From contig JAAVZI010000074.1 of the NCBI GenBank assembly GCA_022791575.1, forward strand, positions 1 to 64,000: a DNA stretch of 64,000 nucleotides, written 5' to 3'. The notes beneath the pieces were generated by a model. That model saw only the letters and a list, made by a program, of their open reading frames with translations, did no database searches and was not told the origin of the DNA. Shown here one piece after another: positions 32,896 through 42,691 of this stretch. Source of the stretch: Lachnospiraceae bacterium. Its GTDB lineage: Bacteria > Bacillota > Clostridia > Lachnospirales > Lachnospiraceae. The position numbers and the translations under genes were made by a program. Within the stretch, counting starts at the first letter, position 1, and each line of letters begins with the position of its first letter.

Positions 32896-33561
32896 AATGG
32901 CTCCGGGTAATTTCCTGACATATTCTCTTACTATATGATCTGATCCTTTTGTCAGATAAGCGTACTTTGATGGAGGGCTGAACTGCTGCATATACAGAAC
33001 AAGTCTTTCCGCATCCTCCAGCCGGGTTTTGAAGCCTGCAGATATATAAGCATATTTTTGTGACTGGCTGCTTAATAGGATTTCCTTCCCTACAAGCATA
33101 TTCCTATAATAAAACAGATGGCCGCTTTTCTGAAGACCTTTGAATTTATAAAGATTTTTAGAAATTCCTATTGTGGCTATTTGATTTTGTATGCCAAACT
33201 GAACGGCTTCCCCCATAAATCTGGGATGTAAAATTCCATTTCCGTCAATACAAAGAATATCCGGCCTATGCTGCATTTTATTGAATGCCATTTCCATCAG
33301 CATATGCTCTCTATAATACAAAAAACCAGGAATATATTGCTGGCTAATCTCTGACGAGACCGTTCCCTGCTCTATCACCTCGCCGGTTTCTTTCTTAAAA
33401 ATCTGATATCCGCAGACCCCTAAATTCTTTCCATCTGCATTCCAATAAGCACAATCCATTCCCGCAATCCATTCTACTTGATCCAAGCAAATATATTTCA
33501 TATTTTGTAAATGTTTCTGCAATTCGCTCTGTTCTTTTTCCCATAGCTCATGTTGCTCCAT
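32887..33561 (-). CDS. nfi: endonuclease V (deoxyinosine 3'-endonuclease)
   Basis: A 224-residue repair nuclease that cuts near deoxyinosine. Family motifs: GMDCAYW (catalytic Asp in DCAY), YIPGFLYYRE, DGNGILHPRFMG (catalytic Asp and the HPR loop) and TIGISKN. The extreme C-terminus (RKLPGAIPS) is encoded inside the 36-bp tandem repeat, so the last residues may vary between strains. Confidence 0.88.
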   Translation of the reverse strand: MEQHELWEKEQSELQKHLQNMKYICLDQVEWIAGMDCAYWNADGKNLGVCGYQIFKKETGEVIEQGTVSSEISQQYIPGFLYYREHMLMEMAFNKMQHRPDILCIDGNGILHPRFMGEAVQFGIQNQIATIGISKNLYKFKGLQKSGHLFYYRNMLVGKEILLSSQSQKYAYISAGFKTRLEDAERLVLYMQQFSPPSKYAYLTKGSDHIVREYVRKLPGAIPS

Positions 33562-33636
33562 ATCAACATCTTACCCTTCCACTTTTATCTGACAAATAAT
33601 ACATTTCCAATCATAAGCCTTTAGAAACGATTAAAA

Positions 33637-33676
33637 CAAAACCATATCCGAATTTCAAGCGTCGGATATGGTTTTG
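33637..33676 (-). terminator. terminator after the rhaA-gtrA unit
   Basis: A 15-bp stem CAAAACCATATCCGA (33637-33651) with its complement (33662-33676), 10-base loop, followed on the minus strand by TTTTAA. It separates gtrA from nfi. Confidence 0.75.
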
Positions 33677-33715
33677 TTACTCATCTTGTTATTTCTTATT
33701 TCTAAAAATTTACCA

Positions 33716-34186
33716 TCAGCCGTTTTCGTTCCTTTTAAAAATAATCAGCTTACTGGCCACATAATTTAAAATAATAACTATTATATTTGAAATAATCTTA
33801 ACGATCATATGGTATTTTATAACCAGTATGTAAAAGCCAAGGTTCAGACTCAACTGAAAACCATTCAGACCCAGAACATCTACATCAACAAACAGATACA
33901 TAATTGCCAGGTCCATCAGTCCTGTCGCAAGCCGGCAGAGAAAAAACGAAGGAATCTCCGCACGAAGAACTTCAAATGTAAATGCTTTGCTCTCAAATAC
34001 AAATAATTTATTGGTAATATAAGCAAACAACACAGATAAAATCCATGCAGCAACCGTACTTACGACATTGCTGAAACCGGCATAATCATACATCAAGCCA
34101 TATACAACAATATTTACAAGTGTGGTCAGCCCGCCAAATACCACATATAAAATCATTTCTTTATATTTCTTATAAAGTTCCAGCAT
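33716..34186 (-). CDS. GtrA-like membrane protein
   Basis: A 156-residue protein with four predicted membrane helices. The GtrA/DPMS signature is YVVFGGLTTLVNIVVYGLM near the start, WILSVLFAYITNKLFVF, and NYVASKLIIFK at the end. Members help flip or process prenol-linked sugars for cell-surface glycans. It lies 5 bp after rhaA on the same strand, an unusual pairing; the functional link is not clear. Confidence 0.8.
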   Translation of the reverse strand: MLELYKKYKEMILYVVFGGLTTLVNIVVYGLMYDYAGFSNVVSTVAAWILSVLFAYITNKLFVFESKAFTFEVLRAEIPSFFLCRLATGLMDLAIMYLFVDVDVLGLNGFQLSLNLGFYILVIKYHMIVKIISNIIVIILNYVASKLIIFKRNENG

Positions 34187-34191
34187 AAGAA

Positions 34192-35466
34192 TTATCTTTT
34201 GGAAAGAACGTCTTTCTCGTACTTACGTACTTCATCCAGCCATTCCAGACCTTTCTTAGCATTTTCCTTTTCACAATAGTAATCCCATACCAATGCAAAT
34301 GGAGCTGCCTTAAATTCCTCTTTGAACGCAAGTCTTGCACTAACGTCTCCGGCTGCCTCTAATTCCTTCATCTTGTCAACTGGCTGCAGCAATGCGGCAA
34401 GTATAGCCTTTCTGGTATTGCGCATACCAATTACCCAAGCTGCAATACGATTGATCGATGCATCAAAGAAGTCTGTTGCAATATAGGTATCTTTTAATTT
34501 ATCCATACGAACCAGTTCTTCCATAATCGCTCTGGTTTCCTCATCAAAACTTACCACATGGTCAGAATCCCAGCGGATTGGACGTGATACATGCAGAAGC
34601 ACATGGTCAGAAAATGTATAAACAGAAGCTAATTTTGCTGAAACTACCTCAGTCGGATGATAATGGCCGGTATCCAATGTCATTATGATATGATCTTTGT
34701 TAGCTTTCATCACATATCCCATACAGAACTCGTGGGAACCTGCGGTATAACTTTCCAGTCCAATACCAAATACCTTAGACTCAATTCCATCAATGACACC
34801 TTGCACATCCTTAGTAGCCTCAAAGATCTGGTCATAGCTGTCTTTTAACCGCTGTCTTGGCCCAATGGTATCAATCGGCACTTCCTTATCGCCATCTGGC
34901 GTCCAATGGTTGATTACACAAGGCTTTCCAGTTTTCTTGTAGAAATATTCTCCAATCTGACGGCTGCGGATCCCATGCTCAATCCAGAACTTACGCACTT
35001 CTTCATCAGCTGCAGTCAGTGTTCCGTTTTCACCCTTTGGATGCCCAAAATAAGTAGGATTGAAATCTAGGCCAATGCCTTTTTCTACTGCCCAGTTTAC
35101 CCATTTATCAAAATGTTTAGGCTCAATAGCGTCACGGTCAACGAATGTATCTGCTTCCTGGTAATTGGCATGAAGGTTCAGCTTTAACTCACCTGGAATA
35201 TACTTCATGGCAGTCTCAATATCTTGCCGCAGCTCCTCACCATTGGTTGCCCTGCCCGGATAATTCCCTGTTGTCTGAATTCCACCGGACAATGCTGCAT
35301 CCTCCTTCTGCTCCAGGCCTAAAACATCGTCCCCCTGCCAGCAATGCATGGAAATCGGAGTCGCATTAGCAATTTCCATCGCCTTGTCCACATCAATGCC
35401 ATATTGTGCATAAAATTCTTTGGCTAATTCATAACCTTTGTTTACATCATACATGTAATTGTCCAC
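34192..35466 (-). CDS. rhaA: L-rhamnose isomerase
   Basis: A 424-residue enzyme that converts L-rhamnose to L-rhamnulose. Recognisable features: ISMHCWQGDDVLGLE near residues 38-52, GLDFNPTYFGHPK, GHYHPTEVVSAKL and VLLHVSRPIRWDSDHV, which carry the metal-binding His and Asp residues. No rhamnulokinase, aldolase or rhamnose regulator is present in the window, so the pathway must be completed elsewhere. It has its own promoter. Confidence 0.95.
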   Translation of the reverse strand: MDNYMYDVNKGYELAKEFYAQYGIDVDKAMEIANATPISMHCWQGDDVLGLEQKEDAALSGGIQTTGNYPGRATNGEELRQDIETAMKYIPGELKLNLHANYQEADTFVDRDAIEPKHFDKWVNWAVEKGIGLDFNPTYFGHPKGENGTLTAADEEVRKFWIEHGIRSRQIGEYFYKKTGKPCVINHWTPDGDKEVPIDTIGPRQRLKDSYDQIFEATKDVQGVIDGIESKVFGIGLESYTAGSHEFCMGYVMKANKDHIIMTLDTGHYHPTEVVSAKLASVYTFSDHVLLHVSRPIRWDSDHVVSFDEETRAIMEELVRMDKLKDTYIATDFFDASINRIAAWVIGMRNTRKAILAALLQPVDKMKELEAAGDVSARLAFKEEFKAAPFALVWDYYCEKENAKKGLEWLDEVRKYEKDVLSKR

Positions 35467-35525
35467 CTTTCTAAGTTATTGATATTCTTTTTGAATACTT
35501 TTCCAAAAGATACCTGTTATCTAAT

Positions 35526-35554
35526 ATTATAGCTAATTTTATCAGGTAACGCAA
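35526..35554 (-). promoter_or_regulatory. rhaA promoter with a surrounding dyad
   Basis: Minus strand: TTGCGT (35549-35554), 17-base spacer, TATAAT (35526-35531). The arms TACCTG and CAGGTA lie on both sides of the -10 region, a possible operator for a sugar-responsive regulator. Confidence 0.55.
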
Positions 35555-35559
35555 GAACT

Positions 35560-36357
35560 TTATTTACAGGTAATGATCTTCTTCGGACATTTCTGGGCAC
35601 ACAATCCGCATTGTACACATAAATCCGTATCAATATGCGCCAGGTTATCCGTTACGGAAACAGCCTGCTTGGGACAGTTCTTTTCACACAAGCGGCAGCC
35701 AATACATCCTACATCACAGTTTTTCATGACGTCTTTGCCTTTCTCTTTGGAATTACACTGAACCAGATAGTTCGCCTCATAAGGAACCAGCTCAATCAAA
35801 TTCCTTGGACAGACTGCCACACATTTTCCGCAGGCCTTACACTTCTCTTTATCAACTCTGGCAATGCCATCTACAATATGAATGGCATCAAACGGACATG
35901 CCTTGACGCAGGAACCATAACCAAGGCATCCATAATTACAGCCCTTTGAACCTTTATTCGGCACAAATTCCATAGCTGTGCATTCTTCATTTCCATAATA
36001 ATTATAAACTTCTTTTGCCTTTTCACAATCACCGGCACATTTCACAAATGCCACTTTATGAACGCTTCCTTCAGAAGATACGCCCATAATTTCACCAATC
36101 GCTTTTCCCACCGGAGCACCGCCTACCGGACAGGCATCTACAGCCGCTTCTCCTTTGGCAATCGCAGCCGCCAGGCCGTCGCAGCCGGCAAAGCCGCAGC
36201 CGCCGCAATTGTTGCCGGGCAGCTGCTCACGGACTTTGATTTCTCTTTCATCTACCTCTACTTTGAACTTTTCTCCGAAAACACCTAAGAAAATTCCGAT
36301 AATCACTCCTGCACCGCCTACAACAGCCGCCGCAATTAAGATTCCACCAATATCCAT
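35560..36357 (-). CDS. rnfB: Rnf complex subunit RnfB (ferredoxin-type iron-sulfur protein)
   Basis: A 265-residue subunit: N-terminal membrane helix (about 5-27), a cluster motif CGGCGFAGCDGLA (about residues 49-61), then ferredoxin-like cysteine sets CVKACPFD, CKACGKCVAVCP, CIGCRLCEKNCP and CVQCGLCAQKCP. RnfB is the entry point for electrons from reduced ferredoxin. Last gene of rnfCDGEAB. Only 12 bp separates it from rnfA. Confidence 0.95.
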   Translation of the reverse strand: MDIGGILIAAAVVGGAGVIIGIFLGVFGEKFKVEVDEREIKVREQLPGNNCGGCGFAGCDGLAAAIAKGEAAVDACPVGGAPVGKAIGEIMGVSSEGSVHKVAFVKCAGDCEKAKEVYNYYGNEECTAMEFVPNKGSKGCNYGCLGYGSCVKACPFDAIHIVDGIARVDKEKCKACGKCVAVCPRNLIELVPYEANYLVQCNSKEKGKDVMKNCDVGCIGCRLCEKNCPKQAVSVTDNLAHIDTDLCVQCGLCAQKCPKKIITCK

Positions 36358-36369
36358 AGCATTTCCCTC

Positions 36370-36945
36370 CTAAATCAATCCTGAAAAGCCGATGAAAGCC
36401 ATTGCCATCAGTCCGGCAGTCAACAGTACAATCGGCATTCCCTTAAAAGCAGGTGAAATGTCATTATACTCAATTTTCTCACGGATTCCAGCCATAATGA
36501 CAATTGCGATAGTGAATCCAGCTGCTACAAAAAATCCATTGATAGTACTATATAATAGATTATAATCATTCTGTACATTGGTCAGCGCAACACCAAGAAC
36601 CGCACAGTTCGTTGTAATTAACGGCAGATAGACACCTAGTGACTGATATAATCCCTGGCTTTTTTTCTTCAAAAACATTTCTACAAACTGTACCAGCGCA
36701 GCAATTACCAATATAAATACGATCGTATTCAGATAATCCAGATGAAGCGGCACAAGCAGAAACTGATAGATCAATGAAGTAAAAAAGGAGGAAATCGTAA
36801 TGACGAAAATTACTGCCGCACCCATGCCAGAGGCAGTCTTCACATTTTTAGAAACACCCAGGAACGGACATAAACCGAGAAATTGGCTTAATACCACATT
36901 ATTAACCAATGCAGAGCCAATCGTAATTAATAATAATGTTTTCAT
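36370..36945 (-). CDS. rnfA: Rnf complex subunit RnfA
   Basis: A 191-residue membrane subunit with six hydrophobic helices. Conserved features LSQFLGLCPFLGVSK and TTNCAVLGVALT hold the cysteines of the membrane-embedded iron-sulfur cluster shared with RnfE. It overlaps rnfE by 4 bp. Confidence 0.95.
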   Translation of the reverse strand: MKTLLLITIGSALVNNVVLSQFLGLCPFLGVSKNVKTASGMGAAVIFVITISSFFTSLIYQFLLVPLHLDYLNTIVFILVIAALVQFVEMFLKKKSQGLYQSLGVYLPLITTNCAVLGVALTNVQNDYNLLYSTINGFFVAAGFTIAIVIMAGIREKIEYNDISPAFKGMPIVLLTAGLMAMAFIGFSGLI

Positions 36946-37652
36946 GCTTGTTCCTCCTCTGTCTTAGATTCTGTTAGTTTTCTTCCTGTGCAGGCATGGT
37001 TGCTGCAGGACTGGCAGTCAAAATCCATACACCCCTCTGCTGATTCTCCGCGTTTTTTTGCCATATTTAATTTTACCTTATTCTGAATGGCAATCAGTGC
37101 GGCCAGTACAAAGAATGCTCCTGGCGCCAGTACGAAGATACCTACTGGTTCATAAACTTCCGGCATAATATGGAATCCAAAGACCGAACCGGCTCCAATT
37201 AGTTCCCTGACAATGCCTATAGAAGTCAGTCCTACAGTAAAGCCTAATCCCATACCGATTCCGTCAAAGATAGACGAAAAGGGATCATTTTTGGAAGCAT
37301 AGGCTTCTGCACGACCTAAGATAATACAATTTACAACAATAAGAGGAATATAGATTCCCAGACTTTCATACAAAGATGGTACAAAGCCTTCCATCAAAAA
37401 CTGCACGATTGTTACAAAAGAAGCCACAATTACAATAAATGCAGGCATTCTTACCCCATCAGGAATCACCTTGCGAAGCAGGGAAATCATAAAATTCGAC
37501 ATTATCAGAACCGCAGTTGTAGCCAGCCCCATACCTACCCCATTCATAGCCGAAGTAGTAACTGCTAGTGTTGGACACATACCCAGTATTAATACAAATG
37601 TTGGATTTTCTTTTACAATCCCATTGAACAAGCGTTCTACTGCTTTATTCAT
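36942..37652 (-). CDS. rnfE: Rnf complex subunit RnfE with a cysteine-rich tail
   Basis: A 236-residue membrane subunit related to RnfA (LILGMCPTLAVTTSA, VNCIILGRAEAYASKN). After the last helix a hydrophilic tail of about 40 residues carries CMDFDCQSCSNHAC, a C-x4-C-x2-C-x4-C pattern that is not part of the basic RnfE fold and could bind a metal or cluster. It overlaps both neighbours by 4 bp. Confidence 0.93.
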   Translation of the reverse strand: MNKAVERLFNGIVKENPTFVLILGMCPTLAVTTSAMNGVGMGLATTAVLIMSNFMISLLRKVIPDGVRMPAFIVIVASFVTIVQFLMEGFVPSLYESLGIYIPLIVVNCIILGRAEAYASKNDPFSSIFDGIGMGLGFTVGLTSIGIVRELIGAGSVFGFHIMPEVYEPVGIFVLAPGAFFVLAALIAIQNKVKLNMAKKRGESAEGCMDFDCQSCSNHACTGRKLTESKTEEEQA

Positions 37653-38266
37653 GATTCTCCTCCTTTCGTTCCATCGATGGTTCTAAAATATGCCAGACCG
37701 GCATTCACTCCTTTTGTTACTGCGTTAGAAGTAATCGTTGCCGCACTGATGGCCTGAATCTCATCTTCGCCTGGGCTGTCATTCTTGGTTACGTCCAGTT
37801 TTTCCGCCTGTTTTCCCTGAAACTGATTTTTAAAGTTATCTTCCTTGGCATTCATACCAAGTCCGGCAGTTTCATTTAAGGTCAGAAAATCAATGCCGTT
37901 TAAGGTTCCGTCTATTGTAACGCCCATCATAAATGTAATATCTCCGCCATAACCTTCGGAACAGGTTACAGTCATAGCATAGCCGATGCAGGTTCCATCC
38001 TTGTCAAGTGCAGGAATCACTTCTTCTATGCTGCAGCCTTCATATTCCTCCTTAAGTACTTCAGAAGCCTTGGATACATCCAAGGCATGTTCTGTATCAA
38101 AGGAATCTGCTTCCTTAAACACAGACTTACAGGCCCGTTCTTTTGTCAGCTGATGCTGTTTTGCAATCGGATCTTTAGTAATATCATAGACCAACCCCAG
38201 TGCCAAACCGGCAATCAGCGTAATACCTACCAGAATCAGTGTATTCTTAATAATCTGTTTATTCAT
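37649..38266 (-). CDS. rnfG: Rnf complex subunit RnfG (covalent FMN)
   Basis: A 205-residue subunit with an N-terminal membrane helix and an extracytoplasmic FMN-binding domain. The flavinylation region reads AISAATITSNAVTKGV, where the acceptor Thr follows the S-A-A-T variant of the usual S-G-A-T motif. ApbE, encoded upstream at 31805, is the likely transferase. Confidence 0.93.
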   Translation of the reverse strand: MNKQIIKNTLILVGITLIAGLALGLVYDITKDPIAKQHQLTKERACKSVFKEADSFDTEHALDVSKASEVLKEEYEGCSIEEVIPALDKDGTCIGYAMTVTCSEGYGGDITFMMGVTIDGTLNGIDFLTLNETAGLGMNAKEDNFKNQFQGKQAEKLDVTKNDSPGEDEIQAISAATITSNAVTKGVNAGLAYFRTIDGTKGGES

Positions 38267-39213
38267 CGCTTCTCGCCTCCTTTTCCAAAAGGTTTGGGCA
38301 GTGTTGCCTTTTCAATCAAAGGCACTAATAAATTACCAAAAATAATCGCATAAGAGACACCTTCTGCCGAATTACCGAAGATTCGGAATAACCCAGTTAA
38401 TATACCCAAAAGCACCCCATAAACAATCTTTCCTCTGGGCGTAATCGGCGAAGTTACATAATCGGTTGCCATAAACCAAGCCCCTAGCATCAAACCGCCG
38501 CCAGCCAGATGAGCAGTAATATACTGTACATCCAAGCCGCCTAAAAATCCGTTTCCTCCAAAAAGTATCATAAATATTACAAAGCTGATAATATAGGAAG
38601 CTGGAATAGCCAGTTCGATAATGCCAAAAAACAACAAAATCACTGCGCCGACCAGAATCGCAATCACACTGGTCTCTCCAATCGTCCCTTCCGTTGTACC
38701 AATCACCATTTTAAAAGTATCTACCGATTCTCCGGCCTTCAGTGTCGCCAGCGGTGTAGCACCTGACTGGCCGTCAAAGAAATTGGTCATGGATTTGCTG
38801 AATGAAATCAGCAGAAAGCAGCGGGCTGCCAGCGCCGGATTCATAAAGTTCTGTCCCAGACCGCCAAAAAACTGCTTTACCACCAGAATGGCAAACACTC
38901 CGCCGACGGCACCAATCCACAACGGCGCATAAGCCGGAAGGTTCATAGCCAGTAAAAGTCCCGTTACTACAGCACTCAAATCTGTTACCGTAATGGGCTT
39001 CTTCATAAAATATTGATACAGATATTCCGTAATCACACAGGCTGCAGTTGTAAATAAAATATGCAGCAGCGCACGGACTCCAAAATGATAAACTCCAAAT
39101 CCACATGCGGGCAGCAGCGAAACAACAACCAGAAGCATGATCCGATTCGTGGTCATCTTATCACGCACATGAGGATTGGAAGAAATATTTAATTCATTCA
39201 CGACATTCACCAC
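38263..39213 (-). CDS. rnfD: Rnf complex subunit RnfD (covalent FMN, membrane)
   Basis: A 316-residue subunit with about nine membrane helices. The covalent FMN site is SGATPLATLK (about residues 160-170). Several GTG codons could start it (39213, 39210, 39201); AAGGGAG lies just upstream of the first. In other bacteria RnfD forms the ion channel part with RnfA and RnfE. It is 48 bp from rnfC. Confidence 0.93.
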   Translation of the reverse strand: MVNVVNELNISSNPHVRDKMTTNRIMLLVVVSLLPACGFGVYHFGVRALLHILFTTAACVITEYLYQYFMKKPITVTDLSAVVTGLLLAMNLPAYAPLWIGAVGGVFAILVVKQFFGGLGQNFMNPALAARCFLLISFSKSMTNFFDGQSGATPLATLKAGESVDTFKMVIGTTEGTIGETSVIAILVGAVILLFFGIIELAIPASYIISFVIFMILFGGNGFLGGLDVQYITAHLAGGGLMLGAWFMATDYVTSPITPRGKIVYGVLLGILTGLFRIFGNSAEGVSYAIIFGNLLVPLIEKATLPKPFGKGGEKR

Positions 39214-39261
39214 ACTCCCTTATCTCCTATTATTCCTATAGGATATCAGGGAAATCCTTTC

Positions 39262-40614
39262 CTATTTTTTCTCTTCCGCCGGAGCAGGCGCTGGTTTGGG
39301 TTTCTTTCGATCAGCCAGAATCTGCTTCCGCATGGTTTTAATGGACTGGGTCAAGTGACGCTTCGCCGGGCAGACATAACTGCAACAGCCGCATTCACAG
39401 CATTCCATTCCGTTCCATTTCTCAAAGCTCTCTTTATCTCCATTGCTGGCGAACTTTGCCAGTCGGGAAGGAATCACCCGGCCCGGACAGACATCCACGC
39501 ATCTTCCGCAATTAATGCAGGCACTAGGTTCAAACTCTGCCGCCTCATCCCTGTCCATACAGAGAATTGCAGAAGAGGTCTTTACCACAGGCACTTCCAG
39601 ATCAAACAGAGGAATTCCCATCATCGGCCCGCCTGAAATAATCTTCTCCGGTTCTCCTTTCAGTCCCCCGGCTGCTTCAATTAAATCCATATGACTGGTT
39701 CCTAGACGTACCAGAAAGTTCACTGGATTTTCAATCGCACGTCCAGTAACCGTTACAATACGGCTCATTAGCGGTTTCCCTTCTGTCACTGCCTGGTGGA
39801 TTGCGCACATGGTGTCTACATTATGTACGACACAGCCAGCATCTGCCGGAAGCATGGAAGAATTAATCGCACGTCCGGTTGCTGCATAAATCAGCTGTCG
39901 TTCGGAACCCTGTGGATATTTGGTTTTCAGTACTTTTACCTCAATATCCTTATCACCCTTTAAGAGCTTTTCTAATACCAGGGCACAATCTACTTTATTA
40001 TCTTCTACTGCCAGAATCCCCTTCGCATGCTCAAACAGCTTCAAAACAGCCCGCATTCCGCCGATTAATTTCTCCGGCTCCTCTAACATTCTGCGGTAAT
40101 CCGAAGTTAAATAAGGTTCACACTCTGCACAATTGGCAATTACGTAATCAATTTTTTTCGGCTCTTTGGGAGAAAGTTTCACATGGGCTGGGAATCCCGC
40201 TCCACCCATGCCGACAATTCCGGCTTTCTTCACCGCCTCTAAAATCTCTTCACGCGACTGTTCCTCTAGTGGGCGCGGCATTTCATATTCTACTTCCTTA
40301 TACTCTCCATCATTTTCAATCACAATGGAATTACATTTACTGCCGCCTGGTATTAAATGAGGCTCAATTGCTTTCACTGTACCTGATACCGAAGCATAGA
40401 CCGGAGCTGATACGAAGCCTCCAGCTTCTGCAATTAACTGCCCAACCAGAACCGTATCCCCTTTTTTTACAACGGGAACTGCCGGTGCACCGATGTGCTG
40501 CGAGATTGGATAGACCAGATCCCTGACCGGAGTGATAGGCTGAATCGGCTTATCCTTGGATAATTCCTTGCCATCATAGGGGTGGACACCACCATGAAAT
40601 GTAAATACACTCAT
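39262..40614 (-). CDS. rnfC: Rnf complex subunit RnfC (NADH-binding)
   Basis: A 450-residue subunit, first of the operon. It carries a glycine-rich nucleotide-binding segment (AGIVGMGGAGFPAHVKL), FMN/NADH domains related to complex I NuoF, and two 4Fe-4S sets, CINCGRCVDVCP and CCECGCCSYVCP. Together Rnf transfers electrons from reduced ferredoxin to NAD+ and exports Na+ or H+. The ion cannot be told from this sequence. A clear promoter was not found in the 120 bp upstream. Confidence 0.95.
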   Translation of the reverse strand: MSVFTFHGGVHPYDGKELSKDKPIQPITPVRDLVYPISQHIGAPAVPVVKKGDTVLVGQLIAEAGGFVSAPVYASVSGTVKAIEPHLIPGGSKCNSIVIENDGEYKEVEYEMPRPLEEQSREEILEAVKKAGIVGMGGAGFPAHVKLSPKEPKKIDYVIANCAECEPYLTSDYRRMLEEPEKLIGGMRAVLKLFEHAKGILAVEDNKVDCALVLEKLLKGDKDIEVKVLKTKYPQGSERQLIYAATGRAINSSMLPADAGCVVHNVDTMCAIHQAVTEGKPLMSRIVTVTGRAIENPVNFLVRLGTSHMDLIEAAGGLKGEPEKIISGGPMMGIPLFDLEVPVVKTSSAILCMDRDEAAEFEPSACINCGRCVDVCPGRVIPSRLAKFASNGDKESFEKWNGMECCECGCCSYVCPAKRHLTQSIKTMRKQILADRKKPKPAPAPAEEKK

Positions 40615-40734
40615 TTTTGACTTCCTTTCTAATAAAATTTTTCTACCCTAAATGAAAAATATATGTTATACTATTGATGATTACTACACAGTAAGTCCCC
40701 TTCCCTATGGTGGACGAAAAAGGACTGGTGAACT

Positions 40735-41829
40735 ATGATAATTAAAACAACACAAATATCAGAGGCAGAACAAGAACATACCACATCGATGTTTCCAAAA
40801 AATAAACAGGCAGTATTCTTTGATATTGAGACAACTGGCTTTTCCCCTTCATCAACCAAAGTCTATCTGATTGGCTGCATTTATTTTGATGGCACTGCTT
40901 TTCAGATGATTCAGTGGTTTTCTCAATCTTCTCAGGATGAAGCAGAAGTTCTTCACAGCTTTTTTACATTTATTCAGCCATACCAGACTCTGATTCATTA
41001 CAACGGAGAAGGGTTTGATATGCCTTATCTTACGAATCGCTGCAAGGCCTACCAGCTTCCCTATGATTTTTCTGCCTTTAAGAGCTTAGATCTATATAAG
41101 CTCCTGCTTCCTTATAAAGAGATTCTGAAATTGCCGAACTTAAAACAGAAAACCCTAGAAGCTTTTCTGGGAATTGAGCGGAAAGATCTTTATTCTGGCG
41201 GAGAACTGATTTCTGTCTATTATGAATATCTAGCAAAGCCTTCGGACTCTCTTCAAGAACAGCTTCTGCTGCATAATCATGATGACCTGCTTGGTATGCT
41301 CCGCCTCTACCCGGCTGTTTCCTATTATCACCTGTTTCATGGTGAAATTCAGGATGTATCCTGCAAGCTGCATCCTTATACTTCTGCCAAAGGAGAATCT
41401 TTAGAAGAGGCCATTTTCACATTTACCTGCCCTCTACCCCTGCCAAAAGAGATCTCTTATCGTAAAAACGAATATTACCTGAGTGGGTATGGCACCACAA
41501 GCAGATTAGCTGTTCAGGTTTATACAAATGAACTGAAATACTTCTTTCCTAACTATAAGGATTATTATTATCTGCCGGAAGAAGATATGTCTGTCCATAA
41601 AAGTGTTGCATTCTATGTAGATAAAAATTTCCGTACACAGGCAACCGCAGCTAACTGCTACAATAAAAAAAGCGGACGGTTTCTTCCACAGAAAACTGAG
41701 GTCATTATTCCATATTTTAAGCAGAATTATAAAGATAAACAGACATACTTTGAATTATCGGATGATTTTCTGCAAAATCCCGATCAGCTCCGTCTCTATG
41801 TAACTCATATTCTAACTACTCTCCAATAA
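40735..41829 (+). CDS. RNase H-like exonuclease domain protein (YprB-like)
   Basis: A 364-residue protein. The first 200 residues form a DEDD-type RNase H-like fold: AVFFDIETTGFSP (D-x-E), LIHYNGEGFDMPYL (second Asp), and HNHDDLLGML (last Asp). Relatives are called YprB and are thought to be 3'-5' exonucleases. The C-terminal 150 residues are unassigned. It is divergent from rnfC and converges with cheR; a hairpin (41842-41848 with 41866-41872) separates them. Confidence 0.78.
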   Translation: MIIKTTQISEAEQEHTTSMFPKNKQAVFFDIETTGFSPSSTKVYLIGCIYFDGTAFQMIQWFSQSSQDEAEVLHSFFTFIQPYQTLIHYNGEGFDMPYLTNRCKAYQLPYDFSAFKSLDLYKLLLPYKEILKLPNLKQKTLEAFLGIERKDLYSGGELISVYYEYLAKPSDSLQEQLLLHNHDDLLGMLRLYPAVSYYHLFHGEIQDVSCKLHPYTSAKGESLEEAIFTFTCPLPLPKEISYRKNEYYLSGYGTTSRLAVQVYTNELKYFFPNYKDYYYLPEEDMSVHKSVAFYVDKNFRTQATAANCYNKKSGRFLPQKTEVIIPYFKQNYKDKQTYFELSDDFLQNPDQLRLYVTHILTTLQ

Positions 41830-41892
41830 TATATATGCAATGTGGCAGGGATGGATGAACCAACTCTGCCACTATCACATCTCTAATTCCAA

Positions 41893-42666
41893 TTACGGTT
41901 TTTCATAAAAAAATGATTTCGCCCTGGCATAACCAAGGTCTGCATAATTAATAATCTGTTCCGTACTTCCAATAAACAATACGCCATTACGGGTAAGGCT
42001 TTTATTAAATTTGGCATAAACTTCATCCTTTGCTTCATCCGTAAAGTAAATCAAAACATTGCGGCATACGATCAGATGACAATCTGTAGGATAAGGATCT
42101 TTTAAAAGATTATGCTCTTTAAACTCCACCTGTTTCTTAATCTCATTTGCAATCTGATAAGATGGTCCAATCTTAGTAAAGAATTTTTTCTTTAAATCAC
42201 TGGGAACTGCTGCAATACTTTTCTCATTATACAGTCCCATTCGTGCCTTATCCAATACCTGTTTGTCAATATCTGTCGCATAAATCTTAATCTGATTCAG
42301 CGGCATATGCTTAGATAATGCCATAACAAGCGAGTATGGTTCATCTCCTGTAGAACATGCTGCACTCCAGATTTTAATATGACTGCCAAATTTCTTAAGC
42401 AGCTTCGGTAAAATCTCCTTGTCTAAAAGTTCCCACTGTTCAGGGTTTCGATAAAATTCAGATACATTGATAGTCAGGTAATTTACAAATTCTTCAAACA
42501 TCTTTTTGTCACTGCGGATTGCCTGCACATAATCATCATAAGATTTAATCTTATGTCTCATAATCAACGTATCAATACGCCGCTTCATCTGTCTTTCTTT
42601 ATAAGCATTCAAATCAATCTTTGTCAGTTGTAAGACATCTTTTTTAAATTTTTCATAATCATTCAT
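41893..42666 (-). CDS. cheR: CheR-type protein-glutamate methyltransferase
   Basis: A 257-residue SAM-dependent methyltransferase. N-terminal helical domain (about 1-70), then the SAM-binding fold IWSAACSTGDEPYSLVM, IYATDIDKQVLDKAR, DCHLIVCRNVLIYF and NGVLFIGSTEQI. It methylates glutamates of chemoreceptors. It is not next to other che genes; it lies downstream of rpsA, so its true partner is uncertain. Confidence 0.9.
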   Translation of the reverse strand: MNDYEKFKKDVLQLTKIDLNAYKERQMKRRIDTLIMRHKIKSYDDYVQAIRSDKKMFEEFVNYLTINVSEFYRNPEQWELLDKEILPKLLKKFGSHIKIWSAACSTGDEPYSLVMALSKHMPLNQIKIYATDIDKQVLDKARMGLYNEKSIAAVPSDLKKKFFTKIGPSYQIANEIKKQVEFKEHNLLKDPYPTDCHLIVCRNVLIYFTDEAKDEVYAKFNKSLTRNGVLFIGSTEQIINYADLGYARAKSFFYEKP

Positions 42667-42691
42667 AACAGATAAGCCCCCTTTATGTAAT

